64,000 nucleotides of DNA from Sacculina carcini (Eukaryota > Arthropoda > Thecostraca > Sacculinidae), in contig OU696591.1 in assembly GCA_916048095.2 (NCBI GenBank), positions 1,033,501 to 1,097,500 of the forward strand, read 5' to 3'. Shown piece after piece: positions 1-12,540 of the stretch. Made by a program: the position numbers and the translations under genes. Position 1 is the stretch's first letter; every line of letters begins with the position of its first letter. Below the pieces are notes generated by a model. That model saw nothing but the letters and a program-made list of their open reading frames with translations. It was not told the origin of the DNA and ran no database searches.

Positions 1-110
1 AACTTATTGAATCTGTTAGGAATTCCCCACTGGTGGTGAATGGAGGGATTCCCAGGTGGAAATTTTAACGTCAGTCAGAAAGACTAGCGATTCATCTCCC
101 AGCTTGATTG
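1..110. mobile_element. Truncated hAT-like repeat fragment at the window edge
   Basis: The stretch around 18-95 (CCCCACTGGTGGTGAATGG followed by a CAGTCAGAAAGAC-like segment) resembles the interior of the short hAT element at 18273-18528, which has CCCCACTGGTGGGGAATGG in the same position. The outer terminus lies off the window or is lost. The following 110-240 is A-rich and contains a (CAA)n run, with no gene seen. Confidence 0.5.
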
Positions 111-240
111 AACTGCGGGATAAACAATGATAAAGAAAAACAAACAATAACAGAACAGTCACACAAAACAACAACAACAACAACACTACCTACGACACTA
201 AGAAAAAAACAACGTATCGTATTCTTGTATTACTTTAGGT

Positions 241-1246
241 TTTTGGTTGTTCTCGTCTCCAAGACTCAATGTTGATCCGGACGGCGAAATTATTATCAAT
301 AATACCAGCATATCCAGAGTCGAAACAATACATTTTCTTGGCGTGACACTCGATAGCAAGATATGCTGGAAAGATCACATCAATTGCACAGCAAGAAAAG
401 TATCAAAAGCTGCATTCATTCTTGGTAAAGCGAGACATTTACTTCAAAGAGAAGAAAGTTTAATGCTTTACAATGTCCTGGTTAAACCCTATCTTGAATA
501 TGCTTGCGAAATATGGGGCCACACATGCAAATCATACATGAACAGATTAGAGGTCTTGCAAAAACGAATAGTTAGAATCATATACAATTTACCACGAAAC
601 ACACCATCCAAACCACTTTTCACCAGAGGAAAAATATTGAATATTTCAGGTCTTATACACTTCAAAACATGTAAATTAATGTACAAAGTTTTTTATAAAA
701 AATTGCACAAAAATCTACAGATTTGTTTTGAAACAAATCCTCGTCGTCCCGACCTGTTCCTAGTTCAACACAGAAGAACATACGCCAGAAATCAAGCTTT
801 GACCATAAACGGTGTGAAGCTGTGGAATGAATTGGTGAAGAACAAAGAAATAATTCTGAGTGACATGACGTCTATGAAAAAATTCACAACATGCCTATTC
901 AACACCATTCTCTTAAAATATATGTAAATAACAAAGCCCAATGTTGACTCAATTGCCTGGTGGAGATTGCCGATCTTCTTATGATCTCATTATGAAAATG
1001 AGCTCTTGCTGAACTGTAAATTTAAGGTACAGCAAGCAACGCGTCTATTACTTGCCACTGTACATTTCCAACTGAACTAAACTGTATATATATGTTTTTT
1101 CATTTTCTTCTTTTATTTCATTTGTTCTTGCTTTTTCAAGGGATATAAGCCTTTATGGCTTCCCCCGACACATGAAAATATGTTGTTTGGTGTTATTATA
1201 TGTTTACTGTGTCGTTTTGAAATACAAATACAAATACAAATACAAA
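241..1246 (+). mobile_element. 5'-truncated non-LTR retrotransposon, 3' part of RT ORF plus 3'UTR
   Basis: An open frame from about 247 to 927 encodes the C-terminal portion of a LINE reverse transcriptase. It has the post-catalytic signature LGVTLDSKICWKDHI, then YNVLVKPYLEYACEIWG and a NGVKLWNEL tail, as in Jockey/CR1-type elements. The catalytic FADD region is missing, so the copy is truncated at about 240. The 3'UTR runs to 1246 and ends in a (AATACA)n tail at about 1220-1246. The frame has no internal stop, so the copy is fairly young or slowly decaying. The clade cannot be decided without a tree. Confidence 0.85.
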
Positions 1247-1496
1247 ATAACTTTTATATTTTGCAGTGACGTTAAAAATGCAACAATCTTCCAATTCAGC
1301 TGATTACAATTTATTTGGCAGAAGACCATCTTATCAATTAGCACGAGATCACAAACGTTACGCGAGTGATTTTCCAACATAACTTGACATTGTTTCACAC
1401 ACAACAATAGGCTTACATAACTGTCGCGATCAATACGAAAAATAGAAGCGATATTTTCACTCGTAAATAAAACGGGAATATTTTCCAGGAAACAAT
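1247..1496. other. Upstream region of the TSP1-domain gene
   Basis: This is AT-rich sequence between the LINE tail and the first ATG of the TSP1 gene. It must hold the 5'UTR and possibly the promoter of that gene. No clear TATA box or other motif was recognised. Confidence 0.3.
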
Positions 1497-3806
<2,310 letters not shown>

Positions 3807-4188
3807 GTAAAGTTATCAGTCCGGGCACAGTGATTACAATGGCACATATAAGGCAGGAAATTATGGTCACGATTGTTGTCCCTGATCGTTCATACTTCTG
3901 TTTGCTTTTCCATCTGTGAGAGGATAATACTTTTTTAAGGTACAATATGCTGATATAATGGAGACTCCGGTGATATCTGTCTTAGAGGACTGGCAAACAA
4001 ACTGGCAAAGTCGTAAAAGCCCAGTTGATACAGTAGACATGTGTGTCGTGAGTGTCGCAATCACTGTGAGGTTTCGCTCCAAAGAGATGGCTTATTGTGA
4101 TGTCAATGATGCTACCGATTATGGAGTAGTAGAGAATGAGCTCAATTGTGACTCAAAATATCATTCCGATAATCACATGTTCAACTAG

Positions 4189-4219
4189 GTAAAACATCTA
4201 CCGTATATAGATGTTTTAC
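4189..4219. repeat. Perfect inverted repeat, 12-bp arms
   Basis: GTAAAACATCTA, seven bases, then TAGATGTTTTAC. It could fold as a hairpin in DNA or RNA. Function unknown. Confidence 0.8.
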
Positions 4220-4559
4220 GCTCCTTTTTCCCGCATGTTGTTCACCACAGGCTTGCTCGCTCAGTTCAGCAACATTTGCTCAGTAAAACAGTAATATCCA
4301 ATACTCTGCTTCTTATACCAATATATACAAATATCCAATACTCTATTGTATTATATCTCTCTGTTTATTGAATCATATTTATTTGTGTTGTTGTTACTTA
4401 TTGAATCATATTCATATTTATTGTTGGATGTTTGTTATTGAATCATATGTATTGTTCTTGATTGTTATTTATTACTTATTTATTAATATTTATTCTTATT
4501 TATTGATGGCTGTTATTTACTGAATCACATATTTATTGTTGATTGTTATTATTTATTGA

Positions 4560-4767
4560 GGAACGTGGGCGGAGTGACATTATGTATTGTTATCGGGTGA
4601 TGGTTTATTATTTATTGTTATTTATTTATTATTTTCTTTCCAACTTTCTTTCTAGACTTTTTTCTCTTCGAACTCTCTCTGAATCTTTTGGGCGCTTCCG
4701 GTACATGGGGCCACCTTAGGGTGGTAATAGTGCTTGCACTCTTCCCATGCTACTGGATTTGCCTGTA

Positions 4768-4797
<30 letters not shown>
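4560..4797 (+). repeat. Dispersed repeat with (TAA)n tail, copy 1
   Basis: Contains GGGCGCTTCCGGTACATGG, then GGTGGTAATAGTGCTTGC and a terminal TTAATAATAATAA run. Related copies are at 25486-25830 (opposite strand) and about 57920-58105. The fixed 3' end with a simple-sequence tail suggests a LINE or SINE 3' end. The parent element is not identified. Confidence 0.75.
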
Positions 4798-4800
<3 letters not shown>

Positions 4801-5271
4801 CTGTTTCTTTTTTGTTCGTTTTAAAAATATCGCACAGAAGCTTTCAATGTGATATTTTTTATATATAATACTCTACTTCTCCACTAGTAAAAAGTTATGC
4901 ACCTACTTCTACTATAACGCTAATATTTTATTTGAAGTAATCCCCCTGGCTGGGAGCCAACGAACCACAGTTGTATTGCATTTGATCCATTCCTGTGCTT
5001 GTATAGATGGCGGCAGTGTATCAGTGTGAGGCGGTGCAGCTTGGGCGAGAGACAGATGGAGAGGCGTCTTTGTATGAGACCGCGGTGTTCTTCGATCGAC
5101 AAACTCCTGCTACATGAATCTCAAGACTCACAACACCTGCTTCTAGTCAAATAAACGCCAGTTATAGATACATTATTGAACTACAATATACCTAGCTGTA
5201 TACATGATTGACTACACTTCCAATTCCCGAATGAATATACGTCAATCGATGAATCGATGGATTTATTTATA

Positions 5272-5440
5272 CAGTGTAACCCGGATCTAAGAGAGTTGCC
5301 GGGAGAGGAGAAAAGGTTTGGGAGAGCAGAAGACGACGCCCGAAGTATAGAAGACGGGTCCGAAGAAATACTCTCTTATATACGAGTTATCTGAAGTTTC
5401 TGATTTAGGAATATTTAGTGCACCCCGGATGTAAGAGAAT
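5272..5440 (+). mobile_element. Pogo/Tigger-like MITE, decayed copy plus second end fragment
   Basis: Starts after a TA with CAGTGTAACCCGGATCTAAG. The interior CCGAAGAAATACTCTCTTAT matches the reverse complement of the copy at 9149-9309. The right end near 5395 is degenerate. A further left-end-like fragment, TAGTGCACCCCGGATGTAAG, follows at about 5420 in direct orientation. The CAGT-start termini and TA flank resemble pogo/Tigger elements. The family name is an inference. Confidence 0.6.
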
Positions 5441-5906
5441 AAAAATTCCTCATCTGAGAATATACAAAGATAATTTCCGCTCTTTCAAGATTGTTGACAT
5501 AATATTAGTTTGATGTACTATAGTTAATATCGTTTGCGGAATCCAAAAGTCGCGTACAAGTTCCAGTATATGTTCATGAAGAAGAGGTGAACAATTGGGT
5601 ATATTAAATACAGCGCGGCTAAGAGACATTCACGAGCTGAATGAAACACGACGTTGGTTGAAACACCATCTGGTGTCGCCGCTTCTGGAATTCCACGAGC
5701 TGAATTGTTAAGGTGACCTTGAAGTGTCGGTTCAGTGACAGCGTGGTGAGTGTACACGCCAAGTTTGTGCTCTGCGCTGCACGAGTTACACTTCGGTCTG
5801 TATAACTGCACAGTTGTTCTACTCGGGGTAGAATTGCACGCTGCGTACGTATTCTCGAGGTGGCGAGGTTCTAGATAGGGAGGTCAAGTCAGCGAAGACA
5901 TTTGGA

Positions 5907-6129
5907 CAGAGCCGATGTGAGGTCTCATGGGGCCGACCCGAAGACAATACTCGATGCCCCCATCATGAATAAAGCAACATCATAATAAAGGCCCGACTTT
6001 ATGAAAATGCAGTTACGAGCGGCCCTTCGGTCTCCTGAGGTACTTTTATGTGCTAATTAACGATAAGTTTCAACATCAGCAAGGGGGCCCCTCCGTTCGG
6101 GGGTTCGGGGGCCGGTTGCTATGGCCCTG
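5907..6129. mobile_element. Decayed hAT-type MITE
   Basis: Left end CAGAGCCGATGTGAGG and right end GGTTGCTATGGCCCTG are imperfect inverted repeats related to the termini of the intact element at 43045-43215 (CAGAGCCGTAGC). The interior is rich in GGGGCCC. Flanking octamers match at only 5 of 8 positions, as expected for an old insertion. Confidence 0.5.
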
Positions 6130-8215
6130 TATGTGGGTTTTACGAGCACCACGCTTCATGCATACCTACTACCACTGAAGGGTTCGTACGTTCTTGATCT
6201 TGATCGTTTGTGTAGGTAGTTGTTTTTTCGAAAAACTTTCAAAATGTTCTCGAAAATTCTTAAGCCATCATTGGTCGTGATGCTGTTCTAACCACTAGCT
6301 GAAATATGGATACGCACCTTATTAGATAGACTTACTACCATATTCTCTATTCTGTGAGAAATAACTTGTGAATACACTTCTAGAAGTCAAATGTGGACGT
6401 TTCTTGAAGTTTAAGCTTTCAGAAGTATATTCCGATACTCATCGAATTTTTCCATCGCATCGTGTTAAGGATTAAAACTTCCCCTGATGAAAAAGTTACA
6501 CTGGAAACGTTAATTTGTTCTGGGAACACGACATGATAACTTCCATACATGAATATGAAGACGTCAACAGTCAAAAGTGAGCATCCTCCACCATTAATGC
6601 AGCTAAACAGTGATGAATATCCCAACACACTGCTTGTAACACGTCTTCTATGGTTTTATTAAGACTATTCAATCGGAACCTCTCTCTCCTTTAGCGTAAT
6701 GAAGGCAGTCCGTTCTATTGACAAACCTCATCATACCATTCCAAAGCTATCTCTTCCCGGATGGAGGAATAATGATTAGTGCAATAACTCACGTTTCTAA
6801 TCTAGGCACTACCCTTAGTTGTCTGCCATCAACGCAATGCAGAACTGGGCACGGGAGAATGCGAAACCATACAGCAGGTTATGGTAAAAATAGGCACATC
6901 CGGATGTTCGCTTAGTCCCGAGGCTTGTTCTACCGCTCTCAGATCGATACGCACGTGACGCTCGGTTCGTTGCGCTGCCGACTAGCATACTCGATGCTCG
7001 GTTCGTCGCGCCTGGTTGTTTGGTAGCAGTGAACGGCGCAGTAGGTGAAGTTCGTCCGTTCGGGCGTGACTTTGTGTGCCGCACACAAACGCGCGCATAC
7101 ACACCCACACACACACACACGCGCGCATACACACACAGACGGGTGCTGATGTACACAAGCGCATCCAGAGCGGTGTAGGGAGACGCGTGTGTCACCGACT
7201 GTTACTGCGACTGTTACTGTTACTGTACCTGTGTCCGCCTGCTGTGTGTGTGCCGTCATGAGTGTTCGGCGCAGTTGAGAAGAGAGCGACTCTTCCAGCT
7301 TATCACGCCGATCGGTATGAGAAGGGTGTTCAACCGATAGATGAGACCATCCGGAAGGCTATCACGCTCTTATCCAGAAAATTTAATCATGGATAAAATA
7401 GAGGAACAAAGGTTGGATTAAATAGAGAAAACATTGGAATGTGAATACCTGTAGAGTTATGTGGAAATATTCCTTCGTTAGGAGATTGACACACAGTCTT
7501 CAAACGACGGTGGTGGAAATCCTGTTGTATCCAGAAACTGATCGATGGTTTGATGGATGATTTGGTGGTCCTTGAAGCATTCGGTCTTCATTTTATCATG
7601 GAAACTTTGAACTTACATCATCACACTGTGACATCCTTTATTGATACAAAATGATCCAATGTTTTCGCTAGAAACACCATTACTATATCGCAGGAACCAC
7701 ATATCTTACCATTTATATGAATTTATATTCTTCGTATTACTTCTGGTGAATCTGTCCCTGTTGAGTAGTCGTAAAATGTGAGTGCTACACAACGCTGTAA
7801 CAACGTAACGATCGATTTCAGACATGAACCTTGAGCAATCACCAAGTTTACTAAATGTTCACAGATGCTAAGCACGATTAGCTCAAATGATTCGATCAAA
7901 TTGCCCAAATGACTCATGACTTTGTTTTCAATCATTGTATTGCAGCTAAGGATATTGCGCCCCGGGTACGTTTGGTCCCGCTTCAGTCGCTTTTTCTCTC
8001 CTAACTAACCTAACATAGAAAGAGAAAGATATTCGGAACTGAACCGGATCCAAACGTACCTGTAGAGTAGCATCATTGCTTCCCTTTTATTCAACGACAA
8101 AAAGTGCATTCATATAGACAATAAGGGACTATTGAACTCATGAACGTTGTTTTCGCTGGCTCCCTATTATTCCACGTATTCACTTTCGCCTGTGCTGTCT
8201 GATATATAAGCTTCT
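6130..8215. other. No gene recognised; one CpG/CA-rich patch
   Basis: A GC- and CpG-richer block at about 6938-7270 with a short (CA)n run at 7085-7140 could be a promoter or untranslated exon, but no coding exon follows with supportable splice sites. The remainder is unique AT-rich sequence with only short, unrecognisable open frames. Confidence 0.35.
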
Positions 8216-8830
8216 CCACGATCCTCATCAGCCATCCTATCTCCGCCTTCTCCTCACTCCTTGCCTCACTCCTTCCCGAATTCCTCTTCCCCTTGTATGC
8301 CCTCGTGCTGTAAATGAATCTCCTTGGTCCTCCAAATCATTCTTTTTTTCCGCCCCTCGCCTTTACAATTCCATCCCAGTTCACATTACTTCTTCTCTTT
8401 CCTACAATTCTTTCCGCTCTAAGCTCTCCAAACACTTTTTTGACCTCTCTTTTGACCCAGTCTCCCACACTCTCACACCTTTTGCATCACTATAACATGT
8501 TACTCTAGCATGTTCTTACTCGTATTCCTTCTCTCATTTGCATGCTTACTATATCTACGCTATGACTATATTCTCCCGAGTTGTGTTTGCTGTGTTGTGT
8601 TGTCATTATGTTTCAGTCGTGTTGTCTTGTCCGTCATGTCCGTCTGCTTTGTATGTTTTGCCCATATTTTGTCTCTATATTTATTGTCATTTATTGCATA
8701 TTTGTAGTTCACTTCTTTTGCATCTGTCCTGTTATTTGTATTCCGTGTTCCCAACTGTTATAATCGTGTCGCGCCCGAGCCCTTCGGTGCGCTATAACAA
8801 ATACATGTTGTTGTTGTTGTTGTTGTTGAC
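8216..8830 (+). mobile_element. L2/CR1-like LINE 3' fragment
   Basis: The frame 8304-8495 reads as the extreme C-terminus of a LINE RT protein: SPWSSKSFFFSAPRLYNSIP, a spacer, then SFRSKLSKHFF and a stop. The same SxKSFxFxAPRxYNSLP pattern occurs at 15190-15390 (-) and about 16440-16500 (+). The 3'UTR ends at 8785-8829 with GTGCGCTATAACAAATACAT and a (GTT)n tail. The upstream boundary is uncertain. Confidence 0.8.
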
Positions 8831-9084
8831 TCCGAGCCGAGTTCAATGAGTTGAAAACATCCGTCGTGTATGAGTTTTTTCCAACGCAGGGGAGAAATGA
8901 TGGATGGATTATGACTCCGCTTGTTGCAAGGAAGTTAGATGACAATAGGAAGACGAAAGTTTCGCTTCTGGTCGTCATTTAAGACACGTGACAGGAGCGG
9001 AGGTAGTATAGTTGTTGGTTGTATTTTGTGTTTGAGTTAGTAGTGTTACTGTTCAGGCTAATGTGATGGCTCTTGACCTTACCA

Positions 9085-9565
9085 TGGTTAAACCCCACAC
9101 AAGTTCCATACATCCATTCATCGAACCCTTCGTGTTTAGACTATTAAACAGTGCACTCCGTATATAAGAGACCGGGATATAAAAGAACCCCGGTTATAAG
9201 AGAGTATTTCTTCGGGCCCATCTTCTATATACTTTACGTGTAATTTTCCCCAAATATGAGACTTATTCTCCTCTCCCCACAACTCTCTTATATCCCGGGG
9301 TACACTTTATAAGAAATATAACAAATCAAGTACGATCAAGACAGTCACAAGTAGGCTACTACTGAGTGGACCGAGTTGCTTGCAGCATAGATATCTAGGT
9401 CAAGCGACGTGGCGTGATTAACTGCAGCCAATGATGACCAAGCAGAGCTTGACATCACGAATGATACAAGTGGACGAACCAAACCGCCGAGCTACAAAAG
9501 CTGACTCACTGAACCCCTGGGGTTTCGGTCGAACCCAGTTATAGAACCGCTGAGCCAATGTATAC
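9085..9565. repeat. Dispersed repeat R1, copy 1, interrupted by a MITE
   Basis: Shares long blocks with 17437-17765, for example ACGATCAAGACAGTCACA, GAGTGGACCGAGTTGCTTGC and GAACCCCTGGGGTT. Read on the minus strand it begins with TTGGCTCAGCGGTT and GGTTCGACCG, reminiscent of RNA polymerase III box A and box B, so a tRNA-derived SINE is possible. A pogo-like MITE (9149-9309) splits this copy and is absent from the other. Confidence 0.75.
9149..9309. mobile_element. Pogo/Tigger-like MITE nested in repeat R1
   Basis: Inverted termini are CAGTGCACTCCGTATATAAG on the left and CTTATATCCCGGGGTACACT on the right. Each is followed inward by further imperfect palindromic sequence, so most of the roughly 160 bp folds on itself. 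It interrupts R1, because the second R1 copy at 17437-17765 lacks it. The flanks are consistent with TA insertion. Confidence 0.75.
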
Positions 9566-10864
9566 CCACAGAGCAACATATAGTGTACGTTTATATATTT
9601 ATTTTTATTGAGCAAAAAATTGCGTAGGTACAATGCTACTTGGCGTGGTAGATGCTTGTAATTGTGTTCAAAATGACGCTCAGATGGCTCCTCTCATGTG
9701 CGCTCCGTCATTGGATCTTGTAGTGTTATTGGTTTTCGGCTCCGGTGTAACCAATAACACTACCAAACATAATGGATGTGTATTTATGAACACCGACATA
9801 TAAATACGCGTTCGCCACAGATGGCCAAACACTGCCACACACCGCCACACACTCCGTCCACCGTCCCGACACAAAGAGCTCCTTATATAACATATTTTGA
9901 TGTGTGTGTGCGTGTGTATGTGTGTGTGTGTTGATGACGCATTAACTCGTGGAAAGTGTGAATTGGTTGCAGCGAACACACCATGACCCAAGATTGCGTG
10001 CAGTTCCTGTGATTTTGATGTGTCGCATGCATTTCCGCGTACAGTTGACATCACAATAATGATGCAACGCGATGAACACGCCACAATCTAAACAAACTAC
10101 TCAAACTAGATCAAACTAGATTTGATATGAACAATCAACATGACAAACTTCAATGAACACATCAAACCTCTCAAGAACTCTACGAGAGACGGCAAGCGTA
10201 CGGCAAAACATAGAAAGGCACACCGAGAGGTTATGCAGATATTCTGAGTTTTGCAGGAATGCACAAGTGAGTGAACACGCGCGTGCGTGCGTCGAGTATG
10301 GCTGCCTCGAAAGCCTAGCGAAGGGTCGATACTGAACGACGCTGATGGAGCGCGAGCATCGTTCATTGGGACGCCGCCCGTCAGCCAACTTTTTATAGCC
10401 CACGTCTGGCTCTTTCATCCCGACTGCAGAAACGCCAATATCGATGTGGAGCGCCCATCTAACAACAGCGGATTTCGTGTGCATGTGTGCGTGTGAGAGG
10501 GAGTGCTTGAGGATAGGAACCCTCAGGCACTCCCTCTGACAGAACGTGCACCTTGTACTTTGAAATTCTTGGTGTGCTCCTGTAGCGGAGATGTGAGTGG
10601 ACGCCTTATGTGTTCGATGTGTCTGAATATTGTTTCGCGGGGAGGTTCACCTGCCGATCGTAAACAATCAATACTTTTGTAGTGGCAATTCACAATACCC
10701 ACCATCACAGCTGGTGCATAGTGTGCATCATACATCATAGATAGTGTGCATAGTGTGCATGATTCATCATGCATCATAGTGTTGCAACAGATGATCATGA
10801 AAGAAATATCACTCTTGCTCATTTCGTCCATATCTCCTCATATACGTTTTCTCACAGCTGTATG
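9566..10864. other. No coding gene seen; GT tract and a possible promoter patch
   Basis: Holds a (GT)n tract at 9899-9932 and a GC-richer stretch at 10260-10500 with a TATA-like TTTTTATAG at about 10390. The patch could be a core promoter, but no exon downstream supports it. GTGCAT/TGCATCAT short repeats occur at about 10715-10780. Confidence 0.3.
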
Positions 10865-11436
10865 TAGCGCCGTAGCAACCGCCGTGGCGGAGCCAAGGGG
10901 GAGCTTGGGAGACTGGAGAACCCCCCCCCCCCCAAATGCCAAGTCCCCCTAATCCCCCCCCCCCAAATCATAATCATGGACAATACAATTTCTTACTGCT
11001 GTAAATGAAGTCCTGTAATTATGGTTCAAGTTCGAGGAATGAATCAGTGTGCCCCAGTCCCATATTATTATATCATGTAGTCAGAGTTCGAGTGTAGTTC
11101 TTCATGCTTCGCCAAGCCCCCTCAACTTTTTCCATAGCCCCCACAACTTTTTCCTTAGGCCCCTCAGCGCCCCTTCGCAAGAATCCTGGTTCCACCACTG
11201 CAACCGTCCCCCTAACATCCCGGACGGAAGGACCCGAGTGTTGAGGGGTCTCACGCTATATATTGAAATTTAACATAAAGTGGCGCATAAAAGTACCGCG
11301 AGTCCCCAGGAGATCGAGGGGCTGCTCCTAACAGCATTTCTCAAAGTCGTATCTCCATCATAATGCTGTCTTATTTGTGATGGGGGCCTAATTATTGCCG
11401 TCGGGGGTGGAAACATAAGACTTCGCTACGCCTCTG
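10865..11436. mobile_element. hAT-type MITE interrupted by a second hAT-type MITE
   Basis: The outer element begins TAGCGCCGTAGCAACC and resumes after the insertion with CAACCGTCCCCC..CCCGAGTGTTGAGG, matching the start of the intact element at 43045 (GCCGTAGCAACCGCCC, then CCCGAATGTTGAGGATCCC). It ends near 11436. The flanks GCTGTATG and GTTGCATG match at 6 of 8. The inner element (about 10884-11200) has ends GTGGCGGAGCC and GGTTCCACCACTG. It is flanked by CAACCGCC and CAACCGTC, a 7-of-8 target duplication. Poly-C runs mark the interiors. Confidence 0.75.
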
Positions 11437-12099
11437 GTTGCATGCCGGGTTAAATTGTCTCAACAGATTACCTCACATTTTTTAAATATAAAATAGAGCT
11501 AAGGAAACTATTTACCGGATATATACTGTAGAATTATTTAATTACTTCATACAAAAGAAATACATTGAAAAGTACCAAGGACGTCCAGAGGCCGGATAAT
11601 GTTGAAAAATAAACGCATATTTTATAACCGATTGAAGTGGATAAAATCTGAAGATGACGCAGCGAACATCTTATCCAGATACTTCTCAACTCCGGTGTCG
11701 ATATTGACCAATGAAACAAACAGTAACTATCTCGTAAATTAACCATACATTCTGATGGATCAACCTCTAAGTACAACTAGTCAATTTACGGAACACAAAA
11801 CCATCCACTGAAAAGTTATCATATTTGTTCGTTCTGATGTGGATGTTCGTTCATGAACAAATGTAATGTTTTGATAAGTTCCCAGATGTCGATGCCGCCA
11901 GAAATTCATTCCAGCAGTGTGGTTCCAGTGGAGAACAATAATATAGATATGGCCTGTAACCTATCGTGCCACTCTGAGATGCAATGCAAAGAAACGCCCA
12001 GATACTATCCGATGTGAGGAGCAAATCAAAGGTCTGTACACCGCAACACTTCTTCAATGGGCGTCAGGGGACCTCCAGCGTAACGCCTCAACGTCCTTG
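11437..12099. other. No feature recognised
   Basis: AT-rich unique sequence. The short open frames look random and show no domain, splice signal or repeat that I can support. Confidence 0.4.
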
Positions 12100-12540
12100 G
12101 TCACACGCTGCTAGGTGAACCAAACTGCGCGTACGCAGACGAGGCTGTCTGTCTGTCTGTCTGTGTGTGTGTGTGTGTGTTTGTGCTGAGTGCGTGTGTG
12201 TGTGCGTGTCCGGGGATCAGTGTACAGCTGGGCCAAGGCTCGCTCGCAGCCGACGTGCGCACCGATGACGTCAGCAGTGCTTCTTGAAGTACTCTGCCAC
12301 GCCGGCGCTCTGTTCACAGACCTCGCTGTCGCATGCTGTGTGGGTTTCCGTCGCTGCTGTACGTGGTGAGTTTCGCTGGTGTGTTTGTACGTTGGACGGT
12401 GTTGTTGTTACGTTCGTCCAAAACAGGCGGTTAAATCTGTTCCATGGTATCTGGACTTGAAGCGATGCTGCTAAAGTCTGCAGCGTAGGCAGTGTTTGTA
12501 CTACAGGCGACTTCTCGGATCAAGTAAGTTGAACATGCGT
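12100..12540 (+). promoter_or_regulatory. CpG-rich block with strong donor sites, possible 5' untranslated exon
   Basis: Locally GC/CpG-richer than its surroundings, with a TCTG/TG repeat at 12147-12210. Strong splice donors follow at 12366 (GTGAGT) and 12534 (GTAAGT). This is the composition expected of a first, non-coding exon. The nearest plus-strand gene downstream is the zinc-finger gene at 21748. No open frame supports coding, so this is inference from composition and splice signals alone. Confidence 0.3.

Larger units (their letters stand above)
3807..5271. other. No firm gene; T-rich repeats and a hairpin
   Basis: Should contain the remaining exons of the TSP1 gene, but none could be assigned. 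Contents seen: a perfect 12-bp-stem inverted repeat at 4189-4219, a TTATTGAATCATATT-type degenerate tandem region at about 4360-4640, and a repeat with a (TAA)n tail at 4560-4797. The short open frames here resemble no protein I know. Confidence 0.4.

Noticed and set aside
5524..5811. 95-codon minus-strand frame
   Set aside because: No recognisable domain. It lies between MITE fragments and has no supporting signals.
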